Positions 17,614 to 25,747 of a stretch of DNA of 64,000 nt are shown here, in pieces (position 1 is the stretch's first letter; every line of letters begins with the position of its first letter). The stretch spans positions 50,234-114,233 of the forward strand of contig NZ_BMVV01000026.1 of NCBI RefSeq assembly GCF_014650895.1. Reading direction: 5' to 3'. Source of the DNA: Streptomyces omiyaensis (lineage in GTDB: Bacteria; Actinomycetota; Actinomycetes; Streptomycetales; Streptomycetaceae). Made by a program: the position numbers and the translations under genes. The notes beneath the pieces were generated by a model that worked only from the letters and a program-made list of their open reading frames with translations, was not told where the DNA came from and made no database searches.

Positions 17614-18288
17614 ATGACACCAGGCCGATGTGCGCGAGGGCCGAGGGCCGCGACGTTCGCGGCCCTCTGCGTGCTGCTCGCCGCCACCGGCCACATCCTC
17701 ATGTCGGGCCACGGCCTGCCCGCCCGGACGCTCGTCCTCGCCTCGGCCGCCACCGCGGCGGTCGCCTGGCTCCTCGCCGACCGTGAGCACGGCCTCCTCG
17801 CCGTCACCTCGGCGAGCGTGGTCGCGCAGAGCGCGCTCCACACGGTCTTCTCGTGGTCCCGGCCGGCGGGCACGCCGATGTCCCCGCCGATGCGCGACAC
17901 GTACGCGGCACACGCCCACGTGTCCCCGACGGCCATGGGACACGACGGCACGGTCCCGCCCGTGGGGACGGTGTCCGGGGGCGGAGGCGGGCACGACATG
18001 ACAGACATGTCGTCGTCCTCGGGGATGCTCTCCGCGCATCTGCTGGCCGCCCTCCTGAGCGGGCTGTGGATGGCGTACGGCGAACGGGCGGCGTTCCGGC
18101 TGCTGCGCGCCGCGTCCCTGCGGCTCTTCCGCCCCCTGTGCCCGCTGCTCGCGTCCTTCGTCCCCGCCGTCTGCGACCGGCCGGGGCTCCGGCCCGCGCG
18201 AGCGGGTGACGAGCGCGCTCCCCGGCGGCTGTTCCTCGCGCATTCGCTCATCTCCCGAGGTCCTCCCCCGGCACCCGCTGTCCTCTGA
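17614..18288 (+). CDS. His/Met-rich integral membrane protein
   Basis: A 224-aa protein with three to four hydrophobic segments in the first ~90 residues and another near 140-160. Between them is a His/Met/Gly-rich loop (TAMGHDGTVPP, GGGGHDMTDMSSSSGM) of the kind that binds copper or other soft metals. The ATG at 17614 is close to the divergent MFS promoter region. It precedes an ECF sigma factor and a small His-tailed membrane protein, so a metal- or envelope-stress module is my inference. I do not recognise the exact family. Confidence 0.7.
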   Translation: MTPGRCARGPRAATFAALCVLLAATGHILMSGHGLPARTLVLASAATAAVAWLLADREHGLLAVTSASVVAQSALHTVFSWSRPAGTPMSPPMRDTYAAHAHVSPTAMGHDGTVPPVGTVSGGGGGHDMTDMSSSSGMLSAHLLAALLSGLWMAYGERAAFRLLRAASLRLFRPLCPLLASFVPAVCDRPGLRPARAGDERAPRRLFLAHSLISRGPPPAPAVL

Positions 18289-18449
18289 CAGCCGACTCCC
18301 CGAGCGCGACGGTCCGGTTCCGTCCCTCGGGCATCGGTCCTGCCTCCGCCGGCGCCCGCCGGGGCGGGGCCGTACCCGTCACCGGCCACGGCGCCGACCT
18401 CGTCGGAGCGCCCCGCCGGCTCCCCCTTGCCCCGTAAGGACCTGTGGCG

Positions 18450-19145
18450 ATGACCCATGCCCACGACACCCTCCTTCGGCGTCCGTCCGGAGCCTCCCGC
18501 CCGACGCGCGCCCCGGATCCCGAGACCGACGCCGCGACCACCCGGCTCGCGCTCGCCGCGCGGGACGGCGACCCGGTCAAGGCCGACCTCTTCGTCCGCG
18601 CCCTGCACCGCGACGTCCGCCGCTACGTGACGTACCTCAGCGCCGACCGCCAGGCGGCCGACGACCTCACCCAGGAGGTGTTCCTCCGCGCGCTCGCCGC
18701 GCTGCCCGGCTTCCAGGGGCGCTCCTCGGCCCGCACCTGGCTGCTGTCGATAGCCCGCCGGACGGTCGTCGACAGCCTGCGGCACGCGGCCGCCCGTCCC
18801 CGCCTGTCCGACCGCGACGACTGGCAGACGGAGGCCGAGCACACCCAGCCCCGGGGGCTTCCCGGCTTCGAGGACGGCGTGGCGCTCGCCGAGCTGCTCG
18901 CCGCCATCCCGGCGGAGCGGAAGGACGCCTTCGTCCTCACCCAGCTGCTGGGCCTGCCCTACGCCGAGGCCGCCGAGGCCATCGGCTGCCCGATCGGGAC
19001 GGTCCGTTCACGGGTCGCACGGGCCCGGGCCTCCCTGGTGGCCCTGCTCCGGGGCGCCGAGGAACCGGACACGCCGACGCCGCCCGCCCCGCGGGAGGAC
19101 GCGGTGGCGCCCGAGCCGTGCACGCGGGCGCCGGCGCTCGCGTGA
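18450..19145 (+). CDS. ECF-family RNA polymerase sigma factor
   Basis: A 231-aa group IV sigma factor. Region 2 covers about residues 45-110 (RYVTYLSADRQAADDLTQEV and ARTWLLSIARRTVVDSLR) and region 4 about 150-205 (LPYAEAAEAIGCPIGTVRSR), followed by a Pro-rich tail. The ATG at 18450 lies nine bases from AAGGA; an in-frame GTG six bases upstream is also possible. No zinc-binding anti-sigma gene follows, so control may instead come from the flanking membrane proteins. Confidence 0.9.
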   Translation: MTHAHDTLLRRPSGASRPTRAPDPETDAATTRLALAARDGDPVKADLFVRALHRDVRRYVTYLSADRQAADDLTQEVFLRALAALPGFQGRSSARTWLLSIARRTVVDSLRHAAARPRLSDRDDWQTEAEHTQPRGLPGFEDGVALAELLAAIPAERKDAFVLTQLLGLPYAEAAEAIGCPIGTVRSRVARARASLVALLRGAEEPDTPTPPAPREDAVAPEPCTRAPALA

Positions 19146-19313
19146 GAGTCCGCTCGGTGCGGGTGTTCGGGCGGACGACGGAGGGGGGCGGGACCGCGGC
19201 GGCGCGCTCCCGCGCCTTCCGCCCCGCCGGGAACCGGACCGCGCGACCGTCCGACTCCTGAGGAAGGACGGCCCGGCCCCACCGGCGCCGCAGGGGTTCC
19301 GGAGAGGCAACCG

Positions 19314-19532
19314 ATGGAGAGACCACGCGCGTCCTCGCGCTCCGGGGAGGCGAGGGGGCGGTTCGCCTCCCCTCCCTTCGTTCTCGGGGGGTTCCTCCTC
19401 CTGCTGGTCCTGGTCTTCGCGGGGTCGTACGCCCTGGGAGCGGCGGTGGGGCCGATCGGACCCGCGTCGGATCCGCCCGCGCGGCCCGCCCCCTCGCCCA
19501 CGACGCACGGTCCGCACCACGGCGGGCACTGA
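19314..19532 (+). CDS. Small single-span membrane protein with His-rich tail
   Basis: A 72-aa protein with one strongly hydrophobic segment (about residues 22-48) and a short extracytoplasmic Pro-rich tail ending HGPHHGGH. GGAGAGG precedes the ATG. The four-histidine end suggests metal contact. It follows the ECF sigma gene by 168 bp and may be part of the same response module or act as its anchor; no known anti-sigma motif is seen. Confidence 0.6.
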   Translation: MERPRASSRSGEARGRFASPPFVLGGFLLLLVLVFAGSYALGAAVGPIGPASDPPARPAPSPTTHGPHHGGH

Positions 19533-19553
19533 CACCGCGCCGGGGAAGCGTCC

Positions 19554-19720
19554 TAGAGCCTGTCTGACAATTGGCGTCGGATCAGGCCGGGTCGTCCGGT
19601 GCGTGCGATCGGCGTGCGGCCGGGGCGCCCGCGTAGCGGAGCTACTTGGGCGTTCCGGCCGTGCGGCGAGCGTGCGTGCCGGGCGGGCCGGACCCGGCGA
19701 GAATTGTCAGACAGGCTCTA
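19554..19720. mobile_element. MITE with perfect 19-bp terminal inverted repeats
   Basis: A 167-bp element is bounded by TAGAGCCTGTCTGACAATT (19554-19572) and its exact complement (19702-19720). CTAG is found at both outer edges (19553-19556 and 19718-19721), consistent with a palindromic 4-bp target duplication as in IS5-type insertions. It has no coding capacity and has an internal hairpin (GTAGC-GGA-GCTAC) near 19633-19645. The right end provides the TAG stop of the epoxide hydrolase gene. Confidence 0.85.
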
Positions 19721-20884
19721 GCCCCGGCGCAGCGGCCGGACGAAGGCGCGGACGTCCTCGACGAGCAGCGCGGGCTGTTCGAGGGCGGCGAAGTGACCGC
19801 CCTTGTCGAACTCGGTCCAGTGCGTGAGCGTCGGCAGCAGGGGGTCCGCCCAGCGGCGGATCGGCAGCGCGGCGTCCTCGGGGAAGACGGCCACGCCGAC
19901 CGGTGCCTCCAGCGGCCAGGGGCCGCCCCAGGTGCGGGCGAAGGCCTCGTCCCCGTGCGCGGACTCGTAGTAGAGCTGGGCGCTGGAGCCCGCGGTTCCG
20001 GTGAACCAGTAGAGGGAGACGTTGGTGAGCAGGTGCTCACGGCTGACCGCGTCCTCCGGGACCTTGTCCGCGGCCGTCCACTCCTTGAACTTCTCGACGA
20101 TCCAGGCGAGCTGGCCGACCGGCGAGTCGGTGAGGCCGTAGGAGAGGGTCTGCGGCCGGGTCGACTGGATGCGCTGCCAGCCCATCCCGTCCTGCTGGAA
20201 GCGCCCGGCGAACTCCAGGCGGCCCAGGTCGGTGGCGTCGAGGCCCTCGAAGGCGGCCGGGTCCTGCGGCGGGAAGGTGACGAACATGTTCACGTGCACG
20301 CCGGCGACGTGCTCCGGGTCGGCGAGACCCAGCTCCAGGGAGATGGGCATGCCCCAGTCGCCGCCCTGCACGAAGTAGCGGTCGTAGCCGAGGCGGCTCA
20401 TCAGCTCGGCCCAGGCGCGGGCCACCCGGCGGGTGTCCCAGCCGGCCGCGCGGGTGGGGCCGGAGAAGGCGTAGCCGGGGATCGAGGGGATGACCACGTG
20501 GAAGGCGTCGGCCGGGTCGCCGCCGTGCGCGGCCGGGTCGGTGAGCGGGCCGATGACGTCGAGGAACTCGGCGACGGAGCCCGGCCAGCCGTGGGTGACG
20601 ATCAGCGGCTTCGCGTCCGGCTCCGGCGAGGTGACGTGCAGGAAGTGGACGTCGGTGCCGTCGATCTCGGTGATGAACTGCGGGTACCGGTTCAGCCTGG
20701 CCTCGGCGGCCCGCCAGTCGAAGCCGGAGCGCCAGTACTCGGCGAGCTCCTTGAGGTACTCGACCGGGACGCCGCGCGACCAGTCGGCGTCCGGTATCTC
20801 GCCCTCGGGCCAACGGGTGCGCGCGAGGCGCTCGTTCAGGTCGTCGATGTCGGCCTGGGGGATCTCGATGCGGAAGGGGCGCAT
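19718..20884 (-). CDS. Epoxide hydrolase, SgcF/NcsF family
   Basis: This 388-aa alpha/beta-hydrolase with the N-terminal EHN domain is the type conserved in nine-membered enediyne clusters (SgcF, NcsF2, KedF). These open an epoxide on the enediyne core to a vicinal diol. The oxyanion motif HGWPGS is at 98-103, the nucleophile D176 lies in GGDWGM, and the catalytic histidine is in DKGGHFAALEQ near the C-terminus. The ATG at 20884 gives the family length; the longer frame adds an unrelated leader. Its stop codon is formed by the end of the adjacent MITE. It is the last gene of the tailoring operon. Confidence 0.93.
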   Translation of the reverse strand: MRPFRIEIPQADIDDLNERLARTRWPEGEIPDADWSRGVPVEYLKELAEYWRSGFDWRAAEARLNRYPQFITEIDGTDVHFLHVTSPEPDAKPLIVTHGWPGSVAEFLDVIGPLTDPAAHGGDPADAFHVVIPSIPGYAFSGPTRAAGWDTRRVARAWAELMSRLGYDRYFVQGGDWGMPISLELGLADPEHVAGVHVNMFVTFPPQDPAAFEGLDATDLGRLEFAGRFQQDGMGWQRIQSTRPQTLSYGLTDSPVGQLAWIVEKFKEWTAADKVPEDAVSREHLLTNVSLYWFTGTAGSSAQLYYESAHGDEAFARTWGGPWPLEAPVGVAVFPEDAALPIRRWADPLLPTLTHWTEFDKGGHFAALEQPALLVEDVRAFVRPLRRG

Positions 20885-20928
20885 GGCAGCCTCTCGTGGT
20901 ACGCGTGCCGGAGCGGGCGCGGTGGGCG

Positions 20929-22329
20929 TCAATGGGGTGCGGCGGCGGCCTGCGGCTGCCGGCGCGGTGCGGTGGTGGCGGGGCCGGTGCGCCGGGCGGC
21001 GCGGGAGGCCCGCAGGACGCGCAGCATCAGGCGGGGGCGCATCAGCGCCTGCGGCGGGTCGACGAGACCGGCGACGCGGATGAACGCGTTGCTCAGTTCC
21101 GGGTCGTGCTCGGCGGCGGCCTGGAGGCGGGCGACGTAGGCGTTGGCCATCCTGACCTTGAGCGTGCGGCGCCCGGAGACGCCCGGGTAGCCGAGGTCGG
21201 AGCCGGCGGCCAGCTCCCAGGGCGCCTTGACGGCGGCCGCGACGTCCTTGAAGTACGCGGCGGCTTTCCGGCCGGGGGGCGCGGCCAGGTGGCGGCGCAG
21301 CGCCAGCGACTCCAGGGCGGCCACCGTCATGCCCTGGGCGTAGACCGGGTTGAAGCTCGCCACGGCGTCGCCCATCACGAGCAGTCCGTCGGGGAACCGC
21401 GTCAGGCGCTCGTAGTGGCGCCAGACGCTCGCCGGGTAGCGGAACTTGACCGGGTCGTCGACGGGCTCGGCGTCGGCCACGGCGTCGTACAGGTGCGGGA
21501 TCGGCAGCGAGCGCATGAACGCCTCGAAGCCCTCGGGGTCCGTGGGGGCGTGGTCGCCCAGGATGCCGGTGAGCGACAGCTCGTAGACGTCGTCGTCGCC
21601 GGGCAGCCGGTAGAACAGGCCGCCGCGCGGGTGCTCGGGGGTCGCCGCCGGGATGATCGCCTGCGCGTCGCCGAGCGGGTCGTGGTCCAGGCGGTAGTGG
21701 CGCGTGGTGTAGGCGAGGTCGATCTCGACCCGCTCCTCCTCCGGCCCCGGGTAGCCGAGCTCGGCGAGCCAGACCGGGGTGCGCGAGCCGCGGCCCGTGG
21801 TGTCGACGACGAGGTCGGCCTCGATGTCCCGCGGCTCGCCGCCCGCGTGGCGCGGCTGGATCCGGGCGCCGGTGACCCGGGTCCGGTCGGTGGTGGTGCG
21901 GAGCCCGAGGATGTCGTGCTCCTCGAGGAAGCGGACGTTGGGCAGCTGCTGCACCCGGCGGCGGACCTGCTCCTCGAGGACCGGGCGGCCCGCGGGGACG
22001 GAGACCAGACCGGTGTCGGCGGCGGCGATGCGCCGGCCGTTGAAGTACCAGTGACAGGCGTGGCCGAAGTCGTCCGGGGGGGCGCCGGCGGCCGCGAGGT
22101 CGTCGGTGAGCCCCGGGAAGTGCTCCTCCAGGATCTGCTGGCCCCGGGCCACCAGGCCGTGGGCGTGCCGCCCGTGCGGCACGCCGCGCCGCGGACCCGA
22201 GACGTCGACGAGCCGGTCGCGGTCGACCAGCAGGACCTCCGCGTAGGTGTCGGCGAGCACGCGGGCGGCGAGCAGTCCCGCCATGCTGCCGCCGAGCACC
22301 ACCGCCCGGTGTGCGGCTGTGTGGGCCAC
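20929..22329 (-). CDS. FAD-dependent monooxygenase/oxidoreductase
   Basis: A 466-aa flavoprotein of the UbiH/PHBH-like group. The N-terminal Rossmann motif is VVLGGSMAGLLAARVLA (about residues 10-26), there is a GDA motif in MGDAVASFNPVYAQGM (about 350), and the mid-region has VVDTTGRGSRTPVWL. The GTG at 22329 follows GGAGGAG. It would hydroxylate or oxidise a small molecule with a bound flavin. As a member of the enediyne tailoring operon it may act on the core or on a side group. Confidence 0.85.
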   Translation of the reverse strand: MAHTAAHRAVVLGGSMAGLLAARVLADTYAEVLLVDRDRLVDVSGPRRGVPHGRHAHGLVARGQQILEEHFPGLTDDLAAAGAPPDDFGHACHWYFNGRRIAAADTGLVSVPAGRPVLEEQVRRRVQQLPNVRFLEEHDILGLRTTTDRTRVTGARIQPRHAGGEPRDIEADLVVDTTGRGSRTPVWLAELGYPGPEEERVEIDLAYTTRHYRLDHDPLGDAQAIIPAATPEHPRGGLFYRLPGDDDVYELSLTGILGDHAPTDPEGFEAFMRSLPIPHLYDAVADAEPVDDPVKFRYPASVWRHYERLTRFPDGLLVMGDAVASFNPVYAQGMTVAALESLALRRHLAAPPGRKAAAYFKDVAAAVKAPWELAAGSDLGYPGVSGRRTLKVRMANAYVARLQAAAEHDPELSNAFIRVAGLVDPPQALMRPRLMLRVLRASRAARRTGPATTAPRRQPQAAAAPH

Positions 22330-22358
22330 GGTGTTCTCCTCCTTCGGGCCGGCGCAGG

Positions 22359-22778
22359 TCACGGGGTGTTGCGGGGGGTGTTCTGGTAGGCGGCGATGAG
22401 CCACTCGCCGTCCTGCTTGGTCAGCACCCAGATGGCGCGGACCTGGCGCTCGGGGGCCGGCTCGGTCTCGCCGGGGGCGAGGACGCCGCCCTGGGTGACG
22501 ACGACGGCGTTGTCGGGCGAGAGGAACTTGACGGCGAGCGGCGTGCCGGTGACCTGGGTGCCCTTGTACGGTCCGGCGAACGCCTGCGTCATGAAGCCGG
22601 CGATGCGCTCGCGGCCGGTCTCGTGCACGCCGGGCAGCACCATGGTGCCGTCCTCGGTGAAGACGTCGCCGAAGGCGGCTCCGTCGTGCGCGGCCCAGGC
22701 GGCGACGATGCGCTGCGGCACGGCGGCGACGGCGGTGGTGTCCTCGGCGAGGGCGGTGGCGGTGGTCGTGGCGGTCAT
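22359..22778 (-). CDS. SgcJ/EcaC-family small protein (SnoaL/NTF2-like fold)
   Basis: A 139-aa protein of the SgcJ/EcaC family, a cone-shaped NTF2-like fold conserved in nine-membered enediyne clusters and thought to act on or protect early enediyne core intermediates. Family features include the N-terminal helix IVAAWAAHDGAAFGDVFTEDG, the VTQGGVLAPGE strand pair and the closing GEWLIAAYQNTP. The ATG at 22778 lies behind GGGAGATC. It is one of the better markers that this cluster is of the nine-membered type. Confidence 0.92.
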   Translation of the reverse strand: MTATTTATALAEDTTAVAAVPQRIVAAWAAHDGAAFGDVFTEDGTMVLPGVHETGRERIAGFMTQAFAGPYKGTQVTGTPLAVKFLSPDNAVVVTQGGVLAPGETEPAPERQVRAIWVLTKQDGEWLIAAYQNTPRNTP

Positions 22779-22848
22779 GGGGGATCTCCCTGTGTCTCGT
22801 CGGGTGGGTAAGGCTGCGGGCCGCCGCGGGCGCGGCGGCGCCGGCCGG

Positions 22849-24357
22849 TCAGGAGGGCGGTGCGACGGAGAGCGCGTGGCGGAAGACGTTCCGCGGGTCG
22901 TAGCGCTTCTTCACCCGCTGCAGGCGCGGGTAGTTCTCCTTGTAGTAGAGGACGGCCCAGTCGGTGCCGGAGGTGTTCCAGGCCGGGTCGGCGAGGTCCA
23001 CGTCGGGGTAGCTGATGTACGAGCCGTCGTTGACGTCGCCGGGTTCGGGGACGCCTCCGGTCTCGGCGTACACGTCCTGGTAGAAGCGGCGCACCCAGGC
23101 GATGTGCAGCTCGTCCTCCTCCGGCGCGGTCCAGGCGCCCGCGGAATAGGACGCCTTGAGGATGGAGTCGCGCTGGGGGACGGCGGTGGCGTCGGGGGCG
23201 ACCGCGTTGACCTGGCCGCCGAAGCCGGTGAGGACCAGACAGGCCATCGGGTTGTCGTAGCCGGGGTCGGTCAGGTGGCGGTGGACGGCGGCCAGCTGGT
23301 GGTCGGTGAAGCCCGCGCGCAGGTATCCGGCCTTGTTCTTGTACCGGCCGCGCGGGTCGCTGGGCCAGCTGTAGGAGGGCATCCAGGTGTCCATCCAGGA
23401 CACCACCTGCTCCTCGACGTGGGCCGGCGCGGCGCCGCCCGGGCCGGTGAGCGCGGCCAGCTGCTCGGCCATCAGCCCGGCGGCGCCGGGCACGTCGTCG
23501 TCGACGACGGAGTTGAGGACGAACGATCCGGCGGAGCGGTGCAGGACGATCAGGTTGCTCCAGATGTGGCGGCCCGGGGAGTCCGGCGCGCTGTTCTTCT
23601 CGTGCCAGTCGGTGTAGGCGCGCAGCAGCGCCGTGAGGCCCTGCTCGTCCAGGGTGTCCCAGGACCAGACGACGTCGGCCCGGCGGATCCGGCGCGGTGC
23701 GCGGGGCAGGGCCTGCTCGGGGGCGGCCGGCCGGGGGCCGGCGGAGCGCAGCCAGAAGCGGGTGACGACGCCGAAGTTGCCGCCGCCGCCTCCGGTGTGG
23801 GCCCACCACAGGTCGTGGTGCGGATCGTCCGGCTCGCGGGTGGCGACGACCGCCCTGGCCCGTCCGGTCTCGTCGGCGGTGACGACCTCGACGGCGTACA
23901 GGTGGTCGACGACCAGGCCGTCGCGCCGGGAGAGGTGTCCGTAGCCACCGCCGCAGATGTGGCCCCCGACGCCGACCTCGAAGCAGGTCCCGGCCGGGAC
24001 GGTCACGCCCCAGCCGGTGTGCAGCTGTTCGTACAGGCGGTCGAGACGGGTGCCGCCGCCGACGGCGAAGGCCGCCATGCGCTCGTCGTAGGAGACGGCG
24101 GACAGCGGCGAGAGGTCGATGAGGACCTGGATGTCGGGCGAGGCGGTGAAGTCCTCGAAGCAGTGGCCGCCGCTGCGGACCGCGACCCGGCGGCCGGTGT
24201 CGAGGGCGTCCTGGACGGCGTCGACGACGTCCTGGGTGGTGGCGGCGAGGCGGACCGCTTCGGGTCGCCCGGTGAAGCGGTGGTTGTACCCCTCCACCAG
24301 ACCGGGGTACCGGTCGTCCTGCGGGGTGACGGTCATCCCGCGCTTCTCTTCCGACAT
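22849..24357 (-). CDS. Berberine-bridge-type FAD-linked oxidoreductase
   Basis: A 502-aa flavoprotein of the BBE-like/FAD_binding_4 family. It has both candidate covalent-flavin residues: the histidine in VRSGGHCFEDF (about residue 63) and the cysteine in GVGGHICGGGYGHLSRRDG (about 133), a pattern typical of bicovalent FAD. The C-terminal BBE segment NYPRLQRVKKRYDPRNVFRH is present. The ATG at 24357 follows GGAGGAG. Such enzymes oxidise alcohols or C-H bonds with oxygen and probably tailor the enediyne core here. The gene precedes the SgcJ-like gene in the same run. Confidence 0.88.
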   Translation of the reverse strand: MSEEKRGMTVTPQDDRYPGLVEGYNHRFTGRPEAVRLAATTQDVVDAVQDALDTGRRVAVRSGGHCFEDFTASPDIQVLIDLSPLSAVSYDERMAAFAVGGGTRLDRLYEQLHTGWGVTVPAGTCFEVGVGGHICGGGYGHLSRRDGLVVDHLYAVEVVTADETGRARAVVATREPDDPHHDLWWAHTGGGGGNFGVVTRFWLRSAGPRPAAPEQALPRAPRRIRRADVVWSWDTLDEQGLTALLRAYTDWHEKNSAPDSPGRHIWSNLIVLHRSAGSFVLNSVVDDDVPGAAGLMAEQLAALTGPGGAAPAHVEEQVVSWMDTWMPSYSWPSDPRGRYKNKAGYLRAGFTDHQLAAVHRHLTDPGYDNPMACLVLTGFGGQVNAVAPDATAVPQRDSILKASYSAGAWTAPEEDELHIAWVRRFYQDVYAETGGVPEPGDVNDGSYISYPDVDLADPAWNTSGTDWAVLYYKENYPRLQRVKKRYDPRNVFRHALSVAPPS

Positions 24358-24386
24358 GGACGGCTCCTCCTGCGGCGGTCGTGCCC

Positions 24387-24417
24387 AGAGCCTGTCCGGC
24401 GGATCACGGCCGGGTCA
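24387..24417. repeat. Possible remnant related to the 19.6-kb MITE
   Basis: The stretch shares AGAGCCTGTC and, with one inserted base, GGATCAGGCCGGGTC with the left end of the MITE at 19554. Here the intervening bases are largely missing and no partner inverted end is visible. As in the intact element, its end provides the stop codon of a leftward gene. It may be an eroded end or a related element. Confidence 0.4.
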
Positions 24418-24729
24418 TCTCCTGGTTTGCGGAGTTGCCGGAGCCGGGTCCCAGTCGTCGGTCAGCTGCCGTTCCAGGGCACTCTCCAGGGGGGTCAGGG
24501 GAAGCGCGGTCAGCCGTTCCGGATGTCCGGGGGGCGGCCCCTGCAGGGCGGGGCCGTGGTCGGGCGGTGCGCTCGGGGTCGTCACGCCGATCCACACCCA
24601 GCCGTAGTCGGAGAGGGACCAGTAGGCGGTGGTGAAGAGGCGCTTGGCCAGCCGCAGGGCGGGGGCGGGCAGGCGCAGCACGCCGCCGCGTCGCGGCTCG
24701 GGCGGGGGCGAGGACGTGGTGACGGTCAC
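24415..24729 (-). CDS. Unrecognised 104-aa protein in the tailoring operon
   Basis: A basic, Pro-rich protein of 104 aa with a central aromatic stretch (LFTTAYWSLSDYGWVWIGV) that could be a membrane-associated hairpin. The GTG at 24729 is 10 bases after the stop of the prephenate dehydrogenase gene; starts further upstream would overlap that gene. I do not recognise a family. Its place in a closely packed operon supports expression. Confidence 0.5.
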   Translation of the reverse strand: MTVTTSSPPPEPRRGGVLRLPAPALRLAKRLFTTAYWSLSDYGWVWIGVTTPSAPPDHGPALQGPPPGHPERLTALPLTPLESALERQLTDDWDPAPATPQTRR

Positions 24730-24739
24730 CCCGCGACCG

Positions 24740-25636
24740 TCACACCCGGCCGGCGGCCGACGCATCTCTCGGCGTGCGCACGTCTCCGGTGCCGTCCAGG
24801 GCCGCCTGGCCGCGCCTGCCCTCCTCCAGGGTGAGGGCGAGTTCGAGCGGCGCCGACTCGTCGCCCTCGCGCAGGATCGCGGCGGCCCGGCTGAGCTGCC
24901 CGGCGATCCGGTCCAGGACGTCGGCGACCGGGCCGGCGTTGTGGGCGAGGACGTCGCCCCACACCCACGGGTCACCGCCGGCCGTGCGGACCGCGTCGCG
25001 CAGGCCCTGCTCGGCGAGGCCGAGGAAGCCCAGGGAGCTGTCGGCGAAGCGGCTGGAGAGGACGGCCGCCACCAGGTGCGGGGCGTGCGACAGTTCGGCG
25101 ACGACCCGGTCGTGGATCTGCGGGGAGAGGTCGAGGCGCTGTGCGCCGCAGGCCTCGATCAGCGCGTCGAGCGTCCGCAGCGCCCACGCGGGGGTGGTCT
25201 CGTACGGGCACAGGGTCCAGATGCGGCCGGTGAAGCGGGTGGCGTCGGCGTCGGCCCGGCCGGGGGCGTCGGGTCCGGCCAGCGGGTGTCCGGGCACGTA
25301 GCCCTTGAGGTCGCAGCCGCGCAGTTCGGCGTCGGAGACGATGACGTCCTTGGCGCCGGCGGTGTCGGTGTAGACGTGCCCGAGGCCCTGGCTCTGCGCC
25401 CGGTACAGGGCGTCGACGACGGCGGACGGCGGGGTGGCGACGACAACCAGGTCGGCGGGCGGGTGCTCGGGGGTCCAGGCGGTTCCGGCGCCGAGCGCCA
25501 CGGCCTCGGCGGTGGCGCGGGGGTCGTCGTCGAGGAGGGTGACCTCGACGCCCGCGCCGGTGAGGGCGAGGGCCACGGAGGTGCCGGTGGCGCCGCAGCC
25601 GATGACGACGGCGGTGCGCAGCGTGGCGGTGGTCAT
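24740..25636 (-). CDS. Prephenate dehydrogenase
   Basis: A 298-aa TyrA-type enzyme. The NAD-binding motif is VVIGCGATGTSVALAL (about residues 10-25) and the substrate-binding segment includes GHPLAGPDAPGRADAD (about 122-137). It converts prephenate to 4-hydroxyphenylpyruvate, the tyrosine precursor. A duplicated, cluster-linked copy suggests an increased need for tyrosine or hydroxyphenylpyruvate, as expected if the product carries a (beta-)tyrosine-derived group. No aminomutase is seen in this window. ATG at 25636 with AGGAGTTCCC before it. Confidence 0.88.
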   Translation of the reverse strand: MTTATLRTAVVIGCGATGTSVALALTGAGVEVTLLDDDPRATAEAVALGAGTAWTPEHPPADLVVVATPPSAVVDALYRAQSQGLGHVYTDTAGAKDVIVSDAELRGCDLKGYVPGHPLAGPDAPGRADADATRFTGRIWTLCPYETTPAWALRTLDALIEACGAQRLDLSPQIHDRVVAELSHAPHLVAAVLSSRFADSSLGFLGLAEQGLRDAVRTAGGDPWVWGDVLAHNAGPVADVLDRIAGQLSRAAAILREGDESAPLELALTLEEGRRGQAALDGTGDVRTPRDASAAGRV

Positions 25637-25747
25637 GGGAACTCCTGGCGGCTGGGGCGGGGGGACGGGCGGGCCGGTGCCTGGTGGGCCTCGGGGCAGG
25701 GCGGTCGGGGTGCGGTGCGGGACCGCGGGCCGTGCGGTCATGTCCGC

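Noticed and set aside
17398..17620. Longer start for the MFS transporter
   Set aside because: The extra residues are Arg/Pro-rich, lack a ribosome site and would cross the start of the divergent gene.
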